A stretch of 64,000 bases of DNA from Halocatena marina (lineage in GTDB: Archaea; Halobacteriota; Halobacteria; Halobacteriales; Haloarculaceae): NCBI RefSeq assembly GCF_023276375.1, contig NZ_JALLPK010000001.1:1612001-1676000 (forward strand), written 5' to 3'. Made by a program: the position numbers and the translations under genes. Under the pieces are notes generated by a model. The model saw nothing but the letters and a program-made list of their open reading frames with translations. It did not search any database and was not told where the DNA came from. This document shows, in pieces, positions 1 through 8,238 of the stretch (position 1 is the stretch's first letter; every line of letters starts with the position of its first letter).

Positions 1-419
1 GAGATCACGAGGAGTGAGAGAAATCTGAATGGAACACCACTGATCCCTCGTTCACTGTCTGCATCACGATCCTCTGCTTGATAGAGCGTCCCGTATCCGA
101 TTGCACCAACCATGATGACGGTGATTGCTGACTGGAGGTTACTCATCGAAGCGGCGAGCAGCCACACTTCCTCGGTCACCACAAACGGCGCAGACAGGAT
201 GAATCCGCCGACGATTTGCTGGGCGATGTCGTCGATGCCGAACCGGTTCACTCCTGGAAGATGTGTGAGGAGCCACCGTGTCCGTCGAATTGCACGCCGT
301 TGATTGCGCGAATCGACCGACTCTTCTGCCTCTTCGAGATGGTCTAGTAGCTCCTCAACCTCTTCATCAGGGGGCAGTGGAGCCTCGAGTGGCACCGAAC
401 GTTCTCGATCGGAGCTCAT
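1..419 (-). CDS. DUF2391 (TIGR02587-like) integral membrane protein, C-terminus cut by window edge
   Basis: The reading frame runs from an ATG at 417-419 to the window edge with no stop, so the C-terminus lies outside. The visible ~139 residues start with a soluble acidic stretch rich in Glu (residues ~13-35) and continue into hydrophobic segments. The segment around residues 63-80 (reading VGGFILSAPFVVTEEVWLLA) matches my memory of DUF2391 membrane proteins. The role of that family is unknown. Codon use and acidity fit the neighbours. The family call rests on that one motif and the layout; that it is a haloarchaeal membrane protein is more certain. Confidence 0.6.
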   Translation of the reverse strand, partial: MSSDRERSVPLEAPLPPDEEVEELLDHLEEAEESVDSRNQRRAIRRTRWLLTHLPGVNRFGIDDIAQQIVGGFILSAPFVVTEEVWLLAASMSNLQSAITVIMVGAIGYGTLYQAEDRDADSERGISGVPFRFLSLLVI

Positions 420-733
420 TAGTTGTACGAAACTCGCTGTTGGCATAGTAGACACGGTGATTGACACACGGGATGGACATTCTCCCGATGATGTTGGCAC
501 GGCTGGGAGGGCTGCCGGTGGCCGACTGCCGTCGCCACCGCATCGCCGGTTACTATTTCTTCCAGCGCGCATAGCGACGCGAGAGACGACAAGGAGTGCT
601 CGGTCACGACTGAGTAGCTAATCCAGAACGTCAGTGGAGCGATCGACCAGCCCGCGTATAACAGACCCACAAAATAAAATTAATCTGATTGTTTCTCCCA
701 TCAAGCTTTACCGATGGCGAATGAACGCTTCGT
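420..733. other. Intergenic gap between divergent genes
   Basis: About 310 nt with no convincing gene. A minus-strand open frame (419-670) begins with a short membrane-like stretch but then becomes Cys/Gln/His-rich and unlike haloarchaeal protein. It may be decayed coding DNA. The right-hand end is A/T-rich (668-690) and probably holds the promoter of the next gene. Confidence 0.4.
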
Positions 734-1153
734 ATGAGCGTCTCACCGGATGTTGAGGAACTGATCAGCAACGCCAAGCTCATGGCCCACCTTGCAACCT
801 CGGTCGACGATCGGCCACACGTTGCTCCCGTCTGGTACGCCTACGACGATGGGACGCTTTCTCTCCTCACTGGTGGGAAGAAGCTCGCAAATGTTCAGGA
901 GAACCCGCAGGTCGCAGTTTCGATCGAGAAGAACACCAATGGAGACGCTGAGTGGATGGCAACATTGCTAGGTACGGGAACCGTACAGACAGACTCCACG
1001 CGCATCAACGAGGCAGCGCGCGATGTGTTCACGAAATATCTCGGTGCCAACGAGGAGGAGTGGCCCGAATACTACCGCCAAGCACTTTCTGACGAGCCAC
1101 AGAGTACACTGATTGAGATCGATATCGCATCCGCGACCGCGACTCGATATTAG
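734..1153 (+). CDS. Pyridoxamine 5'-phosphate oxidase-family (split-barrel flavin/F420-binding) protein
   Basis: A 139-residue single-domain protein with the order expected of a PPOX-type split barrel. It has an N-terminal helix, then the strand pair around residues 20-40 (HLATSVDDRPHVAPVWYAY), a turn with GGKKLANVQENP near residues 54-66 that resembles the phosphate-contacting segment of flavin- or F420-binding members, and a GTGTVQ strand near 85. The family binds FMN, F420 or haem and mostly performs small redox reactions in the cytoplasm; the substrate cannot be told here. It is monocistronic, divergent from the membrane protein on its left and convergent with the NUDIX gene on its right. 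Confidence 0.8.
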   Translation: MSVSPDVEELISNAKLMAHLATSVDDRPHVAPVWYAYDDGTLSLLTGGKKLANVQENPQVAVSIEKNTNGDAEWMATLLGTGTVQTDSTRINEAARDVFTKYLGANEEEWPEYYRQALSDEPQSTLIEIDIASATATRY

Positions 1154-1271
1154 GAAGTCGTGTCGTCCCAGAGAACGACTGATGTGCTATCAGTTGTATC
1201 GTTGCTTTGGCGTTGTTGAGATCCTACTGTGTATATCTTAGATCAGCTGAAACAACTGGCAGGTAGGACAC

Positions 1272-1862
1272 TTATTCATCCATCCATTCTTTCTGCGCCC
1301 GTATTGCGAATTTGTGATGATCCTTATGCCACTCGGTGACGTGTTCGATCGTCCACCATTGGAGGTCATCACTTTCGTGTGAGCCCCTGAGCGTCCCACC
1401 AGTGATCTCACAGAGATACGTTGCAGAAACGTGGCTATGTGGTCCGTATTCAGTGTCTGGTCGTCGTGTATTGAGCCCTACGAGAGTTGCCGGACGAACG
1501 CTGAGACCGGTTTCCTCTCGTGTCTCGCGCACGGCTGTTTCTTCGGGTGATTCACCCGGTTCAGTCGCTCCCCCTGGGAGACACCACTTTTTGTCATCAC
1601 TTCGTTTTAGTAATAGAATTTCTTCCTCCTCATTGAAGAGTGCGGCTTGCGCTCCCACCTTCGGCGTTACGTACCCCAACTCTGCCTCGAATCGGGATTG
1701 AACCTCTGCTTTCGGTATATCCGATATCTCACCATAGTATTCACTCACAAGATCTAATATCCGGGTATACCGCTCTTCATCGTACGGACTATCTGCGTAC
1801 GCTAACCCGTTTTGGGCAAGGATTCGAAGCTCATCAAGCAACGGAAGAACGGCTTTGGCCAT
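1272..1862 (-). CDS. NUDIX hydrolase with N-terminal helical extension
   Basis: A 196-residue protein. Residues 1-60 form a helical extension of the type that precedes the catalytic domain in a subgroup of NUDIX enzymes, and residues ~68-190 form the NUDIX fold. The NUDIX box is complete at residues 98-120: Gly98, Glu104, Arg112-Glu113, Glu116-Glu117 and Gly119, which is the Mg2+-binding and catalytic helix. Such enzymes hydrolyse nucleoside diphosphates linked to another group; in this subgroup ADP-ribose-like or CDP-choline-like substrates are known, and I cannot choose between them. It starts at an ATG at 1862. The nearest gene to its right is a minus-strand regulator ending at 1955, so read-through is possible but unproven. 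Confidence 0.88.
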   Translation of the reverse strand: MAKAVLPLLDELRILAQNGLAYADSPYDEERYTRILDLVSEYYGEISDIPKAEVQSRFEAELGYVTPKVGAQAALFNEEEEILLLKRSDDKKWCLPGGATEPGESPEETAVRETREETGLSVRPATLVGLNTRRPDTEYGPHSHVSATYLCEITGGTLRGSHESDDLQWWTIEHVTEWHKDHHKFAIRAQKEWMDE

Positions 1863-1954
1863 CGTTCGTTACTAACTCATTGATGTTGAAGTTGAGACTG
1901 TTTCTATCAATGCATAACGATGACGGCAGTAGTCAAGAGCATCACCAACGAGCA

Positions 1955-2833
1955 TCAGTACTGAATTTCAAGAATCTCTACCCTCGAATTCACTAGTACT
2001 GAAACGGATGTATCGGCTACCTCGATCGTGAGACTCGCGACAAGTGGATCTGTTTGTTGGATAGTGGGAGCAGCAAACGTACACCACTCAAACTCCCAGA
2101 AGGGAGTCTCTCGGAAAGCAACTTCCGAGTCAGCAAACAACGACTGGATTCGCGGTCGATTCGAGAGGAGTAAACCAACTGGCGCACGGATCCCGGCAGG
2201 ACACTCCGAGCAGTTCCCAACAACCGGAATTTCATCAGCCTGAGTAGCGGCCGAGGGTTGGATTTCAGTCGATAGTGAGTGAGCACAGAACGGACAAATG
2301 CCGTCGTCTGCCTGCCTGAAGTACGCTCGAGTTCGCCGTGAAAATGCGTCTACAAATTCCTGAAGAGTGTACGTGTCCACAGCAGCCGGGGGGAAATCGA
2401 ACCGTGTCAGGTGCCGTTCACAGTCAGGACAACGGACGATCCCCTCACCTGCTCTATATCCGATTTCAACTGCTTCACACCCACAGGTCCCACACTGCGA
2501 GTCAACCTGCTCGAACTGACAGTTCGCACCATTCTCCAGAGAGTTCGACGCGAGCACGTTGGCTGCTCGCACTCCCGATTGGGCCAGTCGATACCCGTCT
2601 TCAGACTTCTGAACATACCCATCAACGAGTAGCCGGAGGTGGTAATTGAACTGCCCCCTGTCGCCGATGGAGACCTGTTCGAATAACTCCGTGTAGCCGA
2701 TCGTGGTATCTTCGGTGGCGAGAACCTGCACGATCTCCAAGCGCGTCGTATTTGCGAGTTGTCCGAACGAGTCGCCGTGATTCACGGCTCCAGACGGACC
2801 ATTCTCGTCCGAATTACGGCCTGGTCGCCCCAT
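1955..2833 (-). CDS. ArsR-like winged-helix protein with C-terminal zinc-ribbon domains
   Basis: I start this at the ATG at 2833; the frame stays open to 2932 but the added residues do not look like protein. From that start, residues ~19-90 form a winged helix (FGQLANTTRLEIVQVLA, then a recognition-helix region ending NYHLRLLVDGYV), as in ArsR-type haloarchaeal regulators. The rest carries two Cys clusters, CGTCGC...CPDC and CPFC...CSEC, which look like zinc ribbons, followed by a beta-rich tail. The combination resembles haloarchaeal proteins annotated as DUF7347/DUF7351. The likely role is DNA-binding regulation; the target is unknown. It lies divergent from the GNAT gene 143 nt away, which is an obvious candidate target. 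Confidence 0.75.
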   Translation of the reverse strand: MGRPGRNSDENGPSGAVNHGDSFGQLANTTRLEIVQVLATEDTTIGYTELFEQVSIGDRGQFNYHLRLLVDGYVQKSEDGYRLAQSGVRAANVLASNSLENGANCQFEQVDSQCGTCGCEAVEIGYRAGEGIVRCPDCERHLTRFDFPPAAVDTYTLQEFVDAFSRRTRAYFRQADDGICPFCAHSLSTEIQPSAATQADEIPVVGNCSECPAGIRAPVGLLLSNRPRIQSLFADSEVAFRETPFWEFEWCTFAAPTIQQTDPLVASLTIEVADTSVSVLVNSRVEILEIQY

Positions 2834-2975
2834 ACAGATGGGCACAGAACAGCCACTAATAGATACACCCGTTTGGAGGCGAGCAACGAGAATCGACTCG
2901 TTACACCAAGAATGGGAAGACAATTTCTCCAAATGAATTTACCGAGTCTCTACACACGTTCTAACGGAAATATAC

Positions 2976-3596
2976 ATGCCAGGACACATCTTCTTGGAAG
3001 GGACAGATGTCGCCCTTCGAGTGATAGAACAGACTGACCGAGACCATACGATTCTCGGTTGGGTCCGGAACAACCCTGCGTTTCGACATAGCCTCGGTTT
3101 TAATGCGCCATGGCCGCGTTCGAAAGTTCAAGAGTTCGTCGAATCCATCATCGCGGACGAATCAAGCATCAACTTCTTCATCTGTCTGTGCGATGAGGAG
3201 TGCTCTCAAGATCGGCAGGTGAATATAAGCGAAAGTAAAGGTACAGAGCTGAAGCATTTCGGAGTTGATGCATCCATTGCTGGCACGGTGAATCTGTTTG
3301 ACGTTGACGACACGTCGGGGACACTCAGCTACTGGCTCTTTAAAACACACAGGGGAAATGGGTACGCGACGGAAGCAGTGTCGCTACTACTGGAATACGC
3401 GTTCAACGAACGTGGCCTCCACAGGGTAGATGCCGAAGTGTTCGAAGGAAATAACTCGTCTGAACGGCTCCTTGACCGATTCGGGTTTGTCCACGAAGGC
3501 ACTGCCCGTGACGCTCACTTCACACGAGGGGAGTTTAGGGACACGTACCAGTTCGGCTTGCTGGCACCCGAATGGGCTGACCGGGAGGAACTATGA
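2976..3596 (+). CDS. GNAT-family N-acetyltransferase (RimJ/RimL type)
   Basis: 206 residues with the GNAT fold. Beta strands lead to the YWLFKTHRGNGYATEAVSLL segment (residues ~118-137), in which the R-G-N-G-Y-A turn is the acetyl-CoA pyrophosphate-binding loop. It is followed by a helix and the typical RLLDRFGFVHEG motif near residue 165 of the RimJ/RimL branch. These enzymes acetylate protein N-termini, amino-sugars or small amines. It carries an acidic insert at residues ~70-95. The stop overlaps the start of the next gene by 4 nt (ATGA), and that gene overlaps the following HAD gene in the same way, so the three are probably translated together. Confidence 0.88.
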   Translation: MPGHIFLEGTDVALRVIEQTDRDHTILGWVRNNPAFRHSLGFNAPWPRSKVQEFVESIIADESSINFFICLCDEECSQDRQVNISESKGTELKHFGVDASIAGTVNLFDVDDTSGTLSYWLFKTHRGNGYATEAVSLLLEYAFNERGLHRVDAEVFEGNNSSERLLDRFGFVHEGTARDAHFTRGEFRDTYQFGLLAPEWADREEL

Positions 3597-3925
3597 AGAA
3601 AAACGACACCGAACCGGACCCAACCGTCAACGGTGTCGCCGTCAACCGGTTCGAAACAGCTACTCCGATCGACCGGCTCATAGAATCGCGGTGTAAGCGA
3701 CGACTGGAGAGTTGGTGTCCGACGCGTTACTGGGTGTTACTCTCGCGTGGTAGGCTCGACGGCGTCTACTGCTACCACCCTGACCGTGAGGAACAACGAC
3801 TCGGAGAACTCTTCACCGCCGAAAATGGGCTGTTCCCCGCCAACAGAACGGACGTATACGTCGCGGCGACAACGGCGGAACTGAGAGAGAATTCACTCAG
3901 CTGTATCTCGGAGGTACGCGTATGA
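3593..3925 (+). CDS. Hypothetical 110-residue protein coupled to GNAT and HAD genes
   Basis: I do not recognise this protein. It is a small soluble protein with no signal peptide or membrane segment. It has a mixed N-terminus, an Arg/Cys-containing stretch near residues 30-45 (SRCKRRLESWC) and a Trp/Tyr-rich core. Its reality is supported by the ATGA overlaps at both ends: ATG at 3593 within the stop of the GNAT gene, and stop at 3923-3925 within the start of the HAD gene. Translational coupling on both sides suggests it acts with its neighbours, perhaps as a subunit or as part of the same small-molecule modification step, but nothing in the sequence shows a catalytic role. Confidence 0.75.
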   Translation: MKKNDTEPDPTVNGVAVNRFETATPIDRLIESRCKRRLESWCPTRYWVLLSRGRLDGVYCYHPDREEQRLGELFTAENGLFPANRTDVYVAATTAELRENSLSCISEVRV

Positions 3926-4620
3926 GAAGTCACGTCTCCCAACGTGGGTACGAGGCGGTTATTTTTGACCTCGACAGAACCCTCGTCGAGCATGATCAAG
4001 ATCCCGCAACCCTGTTCGACGCTGCGTGTTCCGCAACCGGCATAGAACCGTTCTGTCAGCCCGAAACCCTTGAACTTGCGGCCGAAGTCGTTCGAGAAGG
4101 GTCAGAAGAGTTGGATGCCGTAAGCTACGAACGCCGCGTGTTTGCAACCGCGGCCGCGGCCACTGATACCGATGTCCCCGCCAGTGAACTCGTTCAAGCG
4201 TACAACGACGTCCTAGACAATCAGGCGGTGTCCCTTCGCCCCGGTGCCGACACTGCCATCGAATCGACAGCGGACCTCGCCACTGCTATCGTGACGAACG
4301 GTTCGGAAAACACGCACACGACTAAACTCCAGGCGGTTGGACTGACAAAGCACTTCGACACGGTCATCTTTGGAACCGACGTGCCGCAGGTAAAACCGGC
4401 GAGTGATCCGTTCGAACTGGCCTTAGACCGACTGCGAGTAGAGCCCAGCAGGGTTCTGAAAGTCGGTGACTCTCTCTTTAGGGACGTCAAAGGCGCGAAC
4501 AAGCTCGGTCTCGATACCGCCTGGATCCCCTTCGACGACAGACGCCGAGGTGTGAACGATCCGGAGCCAACATACACGCTGTCGTCCCTAGCAGATCTTC
4601 CTAAGATACTCTCGTCGTGA
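3922..4620 (+). CDS. HAD-superfamily hydrolase
   Basis: 232 residues with all HAD phosphatase motifs. Motif I is FDLDRT, with Asp16 the nucleophile and Asp18 the general acid/base. Motif II is the TNG segment near residue 123. The conserved Lys is in VKPASDPF near residue 155, and motif III/IV is KVGDSLFRDVKGA near residue 180. A helical cap is inserted between motifs I and II, giving the phosphoglycolate-phosphatase/haloacid-dehalogenase class I architecture. It should remove phosphate from a small metabolite in the cytoplasm. It is the last gene of the overlapping GNAT / unknown / HAD trio, so its substrate may be linked to the acetylated product. The specific substrate cannot be predicted. 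Confidence 0.88.
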   Translation: MRSHVSQRGYEAVIFDLDRTLVEHDQDPATLFDAACSATGIEPFCQPETLELAAEVVREGSEELDAVSYERRVFATAAAATDTDVPASELVQAYNDVLDNQAVSLRPGADTAIESTADLATAIVTNGSENTHTTKLQAVGLTKHFDTVIFGTDVPQVKPASDPFELALDRLRVEPSRVLKVGDSLFRDVKGANKLGLDTAWIPFDDRRRGVNDPEPTYTLSSLADLPKILSS

Positions 4621-4864
4621 TTGCTTTGGCGGAGAGGTCTGGGGAAGCCGTGCTACTGGCGTGGAACGCTCCGAAGATGCCGTTACCGGGAGTGTAGCGT
4701 CCTCGGTCACATCTCTTCAGAAAGCCTGTAGTTGTGATTAGCGGTTTCAATGGATAGAGGAGTGTAAGATAGAGAGTGCGTATCTATGATTTTTCAGTTT
4801 CCAATGAAGATAAGGAGGATATAATAATAAATAAATTTTTACGCTTATCGAATAGATCTCAGAT

Positions 4865-5137
4865 ATGTACCGTCCGTCACGCCGTACCCTCCTTGGTGGT
4901 CTCATCGCCACGTCTGTCGGAGGAAGTGGCTGTGCTCTGAACGACTCGGAGTCTGCACCATTTACTCCCGAACAACTAGTGTTGCGGATCGCCAGTTAAC
5001 AAACACGAGCGTTCGATATTCGAATCACGCGTTCCGAGAACGAATTGTTTTTGGAGACCTACAATTTAGCCCCACCAGCTTCCGATGATAGTACGTTAGG
5101 GAACAGCCGTACAGTCCCCTCACCGATAGGGAGATAG
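4865..5137 (+). pseudogene. Haloarchaeal lipoprotein gene broken by an in-frame stop
   Basis: From ATG 4865 the frame encodes a twin-arginine lipoprotein signal (SRRTLLGGLIATSVGGSGC) with the lipobox Cys at residue 23, then stops with TAA at 4997-4999. The same frame resumes at once and reads QTRAFDIRITRSENELFLET and onward for 45 codons to a TAG at 5135-5137. The second part has the look of the beta-strand repeat found in many haloarchaeal secreted lipoproteins. The simplest reading is one nonsense mutation in a ~90-residue or longer gene, possibly also shortened at its 3' end. It lies directly beside the transposase remnant, in a stretch of decayed DNA. Confidence 0.6.
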
Positions 5138-5159
5138 CGAGCCGATGCTATCTCGCTGA

Positions 5160-5650
5160 CAATCAATGGCGGCGAAGCGGGCTCTCGTATATCGTGTCCA
5201 AGCGAATGCAGACTAGTGAACGATCACAGGCGAAGCGGCTGCTCAAGCGGGGGAGAGACCGCAACGAGACGGATCGGAAACTCCATCTCGCGATAATGAG
5301 TGGCACGAGACGACGCTGATCTACCACCGGAAAGAGAACTCTGAACACGATGACCACTGACAGAACTCGGTATTCATGTTCAACTGAGGCGTGGCATCCT
5401 CAGAGAGTATGGCTATCGCTGGGAGATCAAGAGTGGGTACAGGTCGATCAAACGATTCATGGCCGCGACGACGTCCAAGGATTTCGGACTCCGCTTCTTC
5501 TACTTCGCGTTCGCGTGGCTGCTCTACTCGATTTGGCGGGCGGTTGATCTGCTCGTTCAGGTCGAATTGACTGGGGAATACGAGCACGCACCGATTGTGA
5601 CGGCCGATAATACGCTGACGCTGCTGAAGAAGGAAACTGAAATCGGGTAG
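5160..5650 (+). pseudogene. Degenerate DDE-type transposase remnant
   Basis: Pieces of one protein lie in order but in different frames. The first, from about 5162, reads YIVSKRMQTSERSQAKRLLK. After a shift near 5290 comes NEWHETTLIYHRKENSEHDD, ended by a TGA. The C-terminal piece, to 5650, reads REYGYRWEIKSGYRSIKRF then MAATTSKDFGLRFFYFAFAW and ends TLTLLKKETEIG. The middle and end resemble the catalytic C-terminal half of haloarchaeal IS4-like transposases (Y-x2-R-W-x-I-E-like motif followed by Lys/Arg). At least two frame changes and internal stops make it inactive. The N-terminal half and terminal inverted repeats were not found. The exact IS name is uncertain. Confidence 0.65.
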
Positions 5651-6071
5651 TGAGGCACTCTGTTCGGGTTAGCCCGGCGTCCGAGTGGAAACGCTGCCAG
5701 CAGTCGCCGAAATTTGGCTATATGATTGATAGTGCAACAAGATCGCCCGCCTGAAGAGTAATCTGAACCAGTTCCTGCCTGCCGATTCGGCCAAATATAG
5801 GCATTACATACTCTCTATACCAGGTGTAGTTTCAACTCCCATATTGATGCGTTACGAAAAGTGTAGTTATCGTTATGACTGGCTTGCAGTAGCTCCCGTT
5901 TCTGTCTCTACCGATCAGAACATCGGATCAACAGTCAGAACGAGACAGAGATACGTGCGTTTCTGGAACAACAGTCATCAGCTACGTGGCCACACAAATA
6001 GTCCGTACGGTCGTCTGTGAACGGCGTTTTTTGGATCTATATTTATATTTGACCTCTCTCGTACTCTGCTC
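5651..6071. other. Intergenic gap
   Basis: About 420 nt without a credible gene. The left part is probably the outer flank of the decayed insertion element. The right end holds the promoter of the cyclase-family gene (6041-6050). Confidence 0.5.
6041..6050 (+). promoter_or_regulatory. TATA box of the cyclase-family gene
   Basis: The A/T run ATTTATATTT is centred about 27 nt before the ATG at 6072, the spacing expected for an archaeal TATA box serving a leaderless transcript. Confidence 0.55.
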
Positions 6072-6752
6072 ATGGTCGAATTCGTCGATCTGACACACAC
6101 GTTTCGGGACGGAATGCCAGGGTTTCGATTACACGACGCAGACGGAAGCTACACGGAGTATACAGCAGCAATTGAGCCGTTTCTCACTCACGAGGACGCC
6201 CGACCGAAATTCGATGGCCGGTGTTCGTTCGAAATCACTGAGATGCAATTTCAGACATCAGTTGGGACGTATCTCGATTCCCCTGCACACCGGTATGCTG
6301 GCGAAAAAGATATCGCGGAACTTGACCTGTCCGAACTAATCAACGAGGGGATCGTTATCGATGTCAGAGGAAGGGATCCATACGAAGCTATCAGTGAATC
6401 GGTGCTTCCAGCCGGTGTTGATCTCTCTGGGATGGCAGTACTGTTTAATTTCGGCTGGGATTCCCACTGGGGGACAGCGGACTACCGGGAGTATCCGTAC
6501 ATCTCAGAATCACTCATCGACCGGCTCCTTGTAGAGAACGTCGCACTCGTCGGCGTCGACACGATCAATATTGACGATGATCGGAACCTCGATCGACCTG
6601 CACACACGAAACTCTTGGCTGAAGACGTTCTCATCGTAGAGAATTTGTGCCAGTTAGATGCACTTTCCGACAGAGCGTTCCGATTGTATACGATCCCAAT
6701 CAAAGCCACCGACACGGTCGCGATGCCAATCCGGGCGTTCGCCGAGTGTTAG
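6072..6752 (+). CDS. Cyclase-family (kynurenine formamidase-like) protein with altered metal ligands
   Basis: 226 residues with the swapped-barrel cyclase/formamidase pattern: DLTHTFRDGMPGF at the N-terminus, the signature region at residues 63-73, and a GVDTINID segment near residue 160. The family hydrolyses amides or lactam-like rings using a metal held by H-x-G-T-H-x-D-x-P-x-H. Here the motif reads S-V-G-T-Y-L-D-S-P-A-H, so the first two His are Ser63 and Tyr67 while Asp69 and His73 remain. The enzyme may use a different metal site or chemistry, or be non-catalytic. It is monocistronic and convergent with the DUF364 gene. Confidence 0.8.
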   Translation: MVEFVDLTHTFRDGMPGFRLHDADGSYTEYTAAIEPFLTHEDARPKFDGRCSFEITEMQFQTSVGTYLDSPAHRYAGEKDIAELDLSELINEGIVIDVRGRDPYEAISESVLPAGVDLSGMAVLFNFGWDSHWGTADYREYPYISESLIDRLLVENVALVGVDTINIDDDRNLDRPAHTKLLAEDVLIVENLCQLDALSDRAFRLYTIPIKATDTVAMPIRAFAEC

Positions 6753-6841
6753 GCCGTCGTCAAATACGCGACTGATTTCTCAGATTTCGAGATGCCAGTG
6801 TTTCGCGTCACGTTTGCAGTGTCTGGATTTGTAGAAACGCG

Positions 6842-7642
6842 CTATCTGCGCATATCGAGTCCGGGCAGTGAGTAGTCAGCTGCGACGTACACTTTGTCGA
6901 GACCAGAATTGTGCAGATCGGTCCCGCACGCGCCAGCACGAATACCTCTCCGGACGCTATCAGCATCAGTTACCTGCGCACCAGCGAGCATCGTGACACC
7001 TGTCTCGAATGCCGGACCAGGGAGAAACGAAGCCGTTGCCCCGATCAAGACAACCGTTGGGACCGTTTCAGCGGCGTGCAAATATGTGTCAACCCCGCCG
7101 TAAATGAGCGACGATCCAGTTACAAACAGAATCTCGACGCTGTCGATTGCTTCCTCGTGCTCATCGGGTCCGAACATCGAGACCGAAACACCCGATGGTG
7201 AATCGACCTCTTCGATTGGCTCGCGCTCTACGACACGCACCTCGCGTGCGTCGAAGTTCTTGAGTGCAGGCTGGAACAGTCCGATGGTTCCGATAACGTC
7301 CGCACCGTCGATGGCTGCCATCGGATCGCCGACCCGCCAGTTCAGTTCCGGGACTGACAGGGCATTCAGCGCTGCGATTCCCGCAGCCTTCGCTACCGTG
7401 CCGGTCGGCGATGATATCGCCCATTCCGCGAGCGCCAATCCGTCCATTCCTTCAACATCGTTGCAGGAATCGCCTGGGGGACGGTGTGCAGCACCCGCAA
7501 CGCGACCAGCTGTTACCGTATCGAGTTCTACGAGGAGCAGGCGCTCGCCGATAGTCAGACGGTAGACAGTTGCTTCGCGTGCCGTCGGAGTCGGGCGCAG
7601 GCGGTTCAACACGTGGTGGAGGAGTTCTGTTTGGTCGGTCAT
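6842..7642 (-). CDS. DUF364 (Rossmann-like) protein, putative metal-chelation family
   Basis: I start it at the ATG at 7642 (MTDQTELLHHVLN); the upstream extension of the frame is Arg-rich and non-haloarchaeal in character. The resulting 266-residue protein has an N-terminal alpha/beta part with the GRVAGAAHRPPGD turn, and a C-terminal Rossmann-like half with DADVIG/GTIGLFQP and VLIGATASFLPGP loops typical of the DUF364 family (PF04016). Known structures of the family show a possible metal- or ligand-binding cleft; the reaction is not established. It is divergent from the small gene at 7942. No operon partner is visible, so the physiological role stays open. Confidence 0.78.
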   Translation of the reverse strand: MTDQTELLHHVLNRLRPTPTAREATVYRLTIGERLLLVELDTVTAGRVAGAAHRPPGDSCNDVEGMDGLALAEWAISSPTGTVAKAAGIAALNALSVPELNWRVGDPMAAIDGADVIGTIGLFQPALKNFDAREVRVVEREPIEEVDSPSGVSVSMFGPDEHEEAIDSVEILFVTGSSLIYGGVDTYLHAAETVPTVVLIGATASFLPGPAFETGVTMLAGAQVTDADSVRRGIRAGACGTDLHNSGLDKVYVAADYSLPGLDMRR

Positions 7643-7910
7643 GGTTTGGAACGACGTTCGTCGGGTTCCGTGTACAGTTCCCGCGCATCCGATATGTGCT
7701 CGTTGGGATATTCTCTGGATATCTTGGCACTGTCTCAACAGTAGAAATAGTATGTCTCTCTTCCGTGTTCGACTGTGAATAGTGATTTTGTAGTGATGTC
7801 TCCGCTCAACAGACAGCGACTTTCGCGGCCTATTCCTCCTGCGTCCTGCTGTTGGACGCGCACATCCCATACAATGATCTCACAGCTGATGCGGTGAGTG
7901 TCTGACGGAG

Positions 7911-7919
7911 GTTTTTATA
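7911..7919 (+). promoter_or_regulatory. TATA box of the 7942 gene
   Basis: The run GTTTTTATA is centred about 27 nt before the ATG at 7942. This supports that ATG over an in-frame GTG at 7927, which would fall inside the core promoter. Confidence 0.5.
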
Positions 7920-7941
7920 GTAGAGGGTGTTAGTAAATACT

Positions 7942-8238
7942 ATGCCATGTGCCGAGCACACATCACAGCGGTGTGAGCTCCGTGTCGCTGCCGATCTGCT
8001 CGCCACCCTCGATGAGCGTTTGATCGAACACCTCGCTGTCGACGCGTCTCGCACGTTCGTGCTCTACCGCGAGGCGATTCTCGATCTCACAGTCCGTGAC
8101 GGGGATCTGTCCGCAGCCCGCGTATTCACTGTCGATGTACAGGGGTTCGCGGCACGGGTAACAGATCCCAATCCCACAGCTGTTTTATCTGATTTCTGTC
8201 ACGACATCGAAGCAGCGATCGATACCGTCCGGGGCTAA
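7942..8238 (+). CDS. Hypothetical small soluble haloarchaeal protein
   Basis: 98 residues, not recognised. It is acidic (many Asp, few Lys), with regular alternation of alpha and beta stretches: a helical LATLDERLIEHLAVDAS, then strands around ILDLTVRDGDL and RVFTVDVQGFAARV, and a C-terminal helix. Cys residues occur at the N-terminus and near residue 84 but not as a clear metal motif. The start follows from the TATA box 27 nt upstream. It stands alone between the DUF364 gene, which points away, and a 380-nt gap. Confidence 0.6.
   Translation: MPCAEHTSQRCELRVAADLLATLDERLIEHLAVDASRTFVLYREAILDLTVRDGDLSAARVFTVDVQGFAARVTDPNPTAVLSDFCHDIEAAIDTVRG

Noticed and set aside
419-670. A minus-strand 83-codon frame with a membrane-like start
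   Set aside because: Its second half is Cys/His/Gln-rich and unlike haloarchaeal protein; no start signal is visible.
7841-7859. A 6-bp hairpin GCGTCC/GGACGC
   Set aside because: Short stem with a 7-nt loop, no T-run and no clear link to a gene end; it may be chance.
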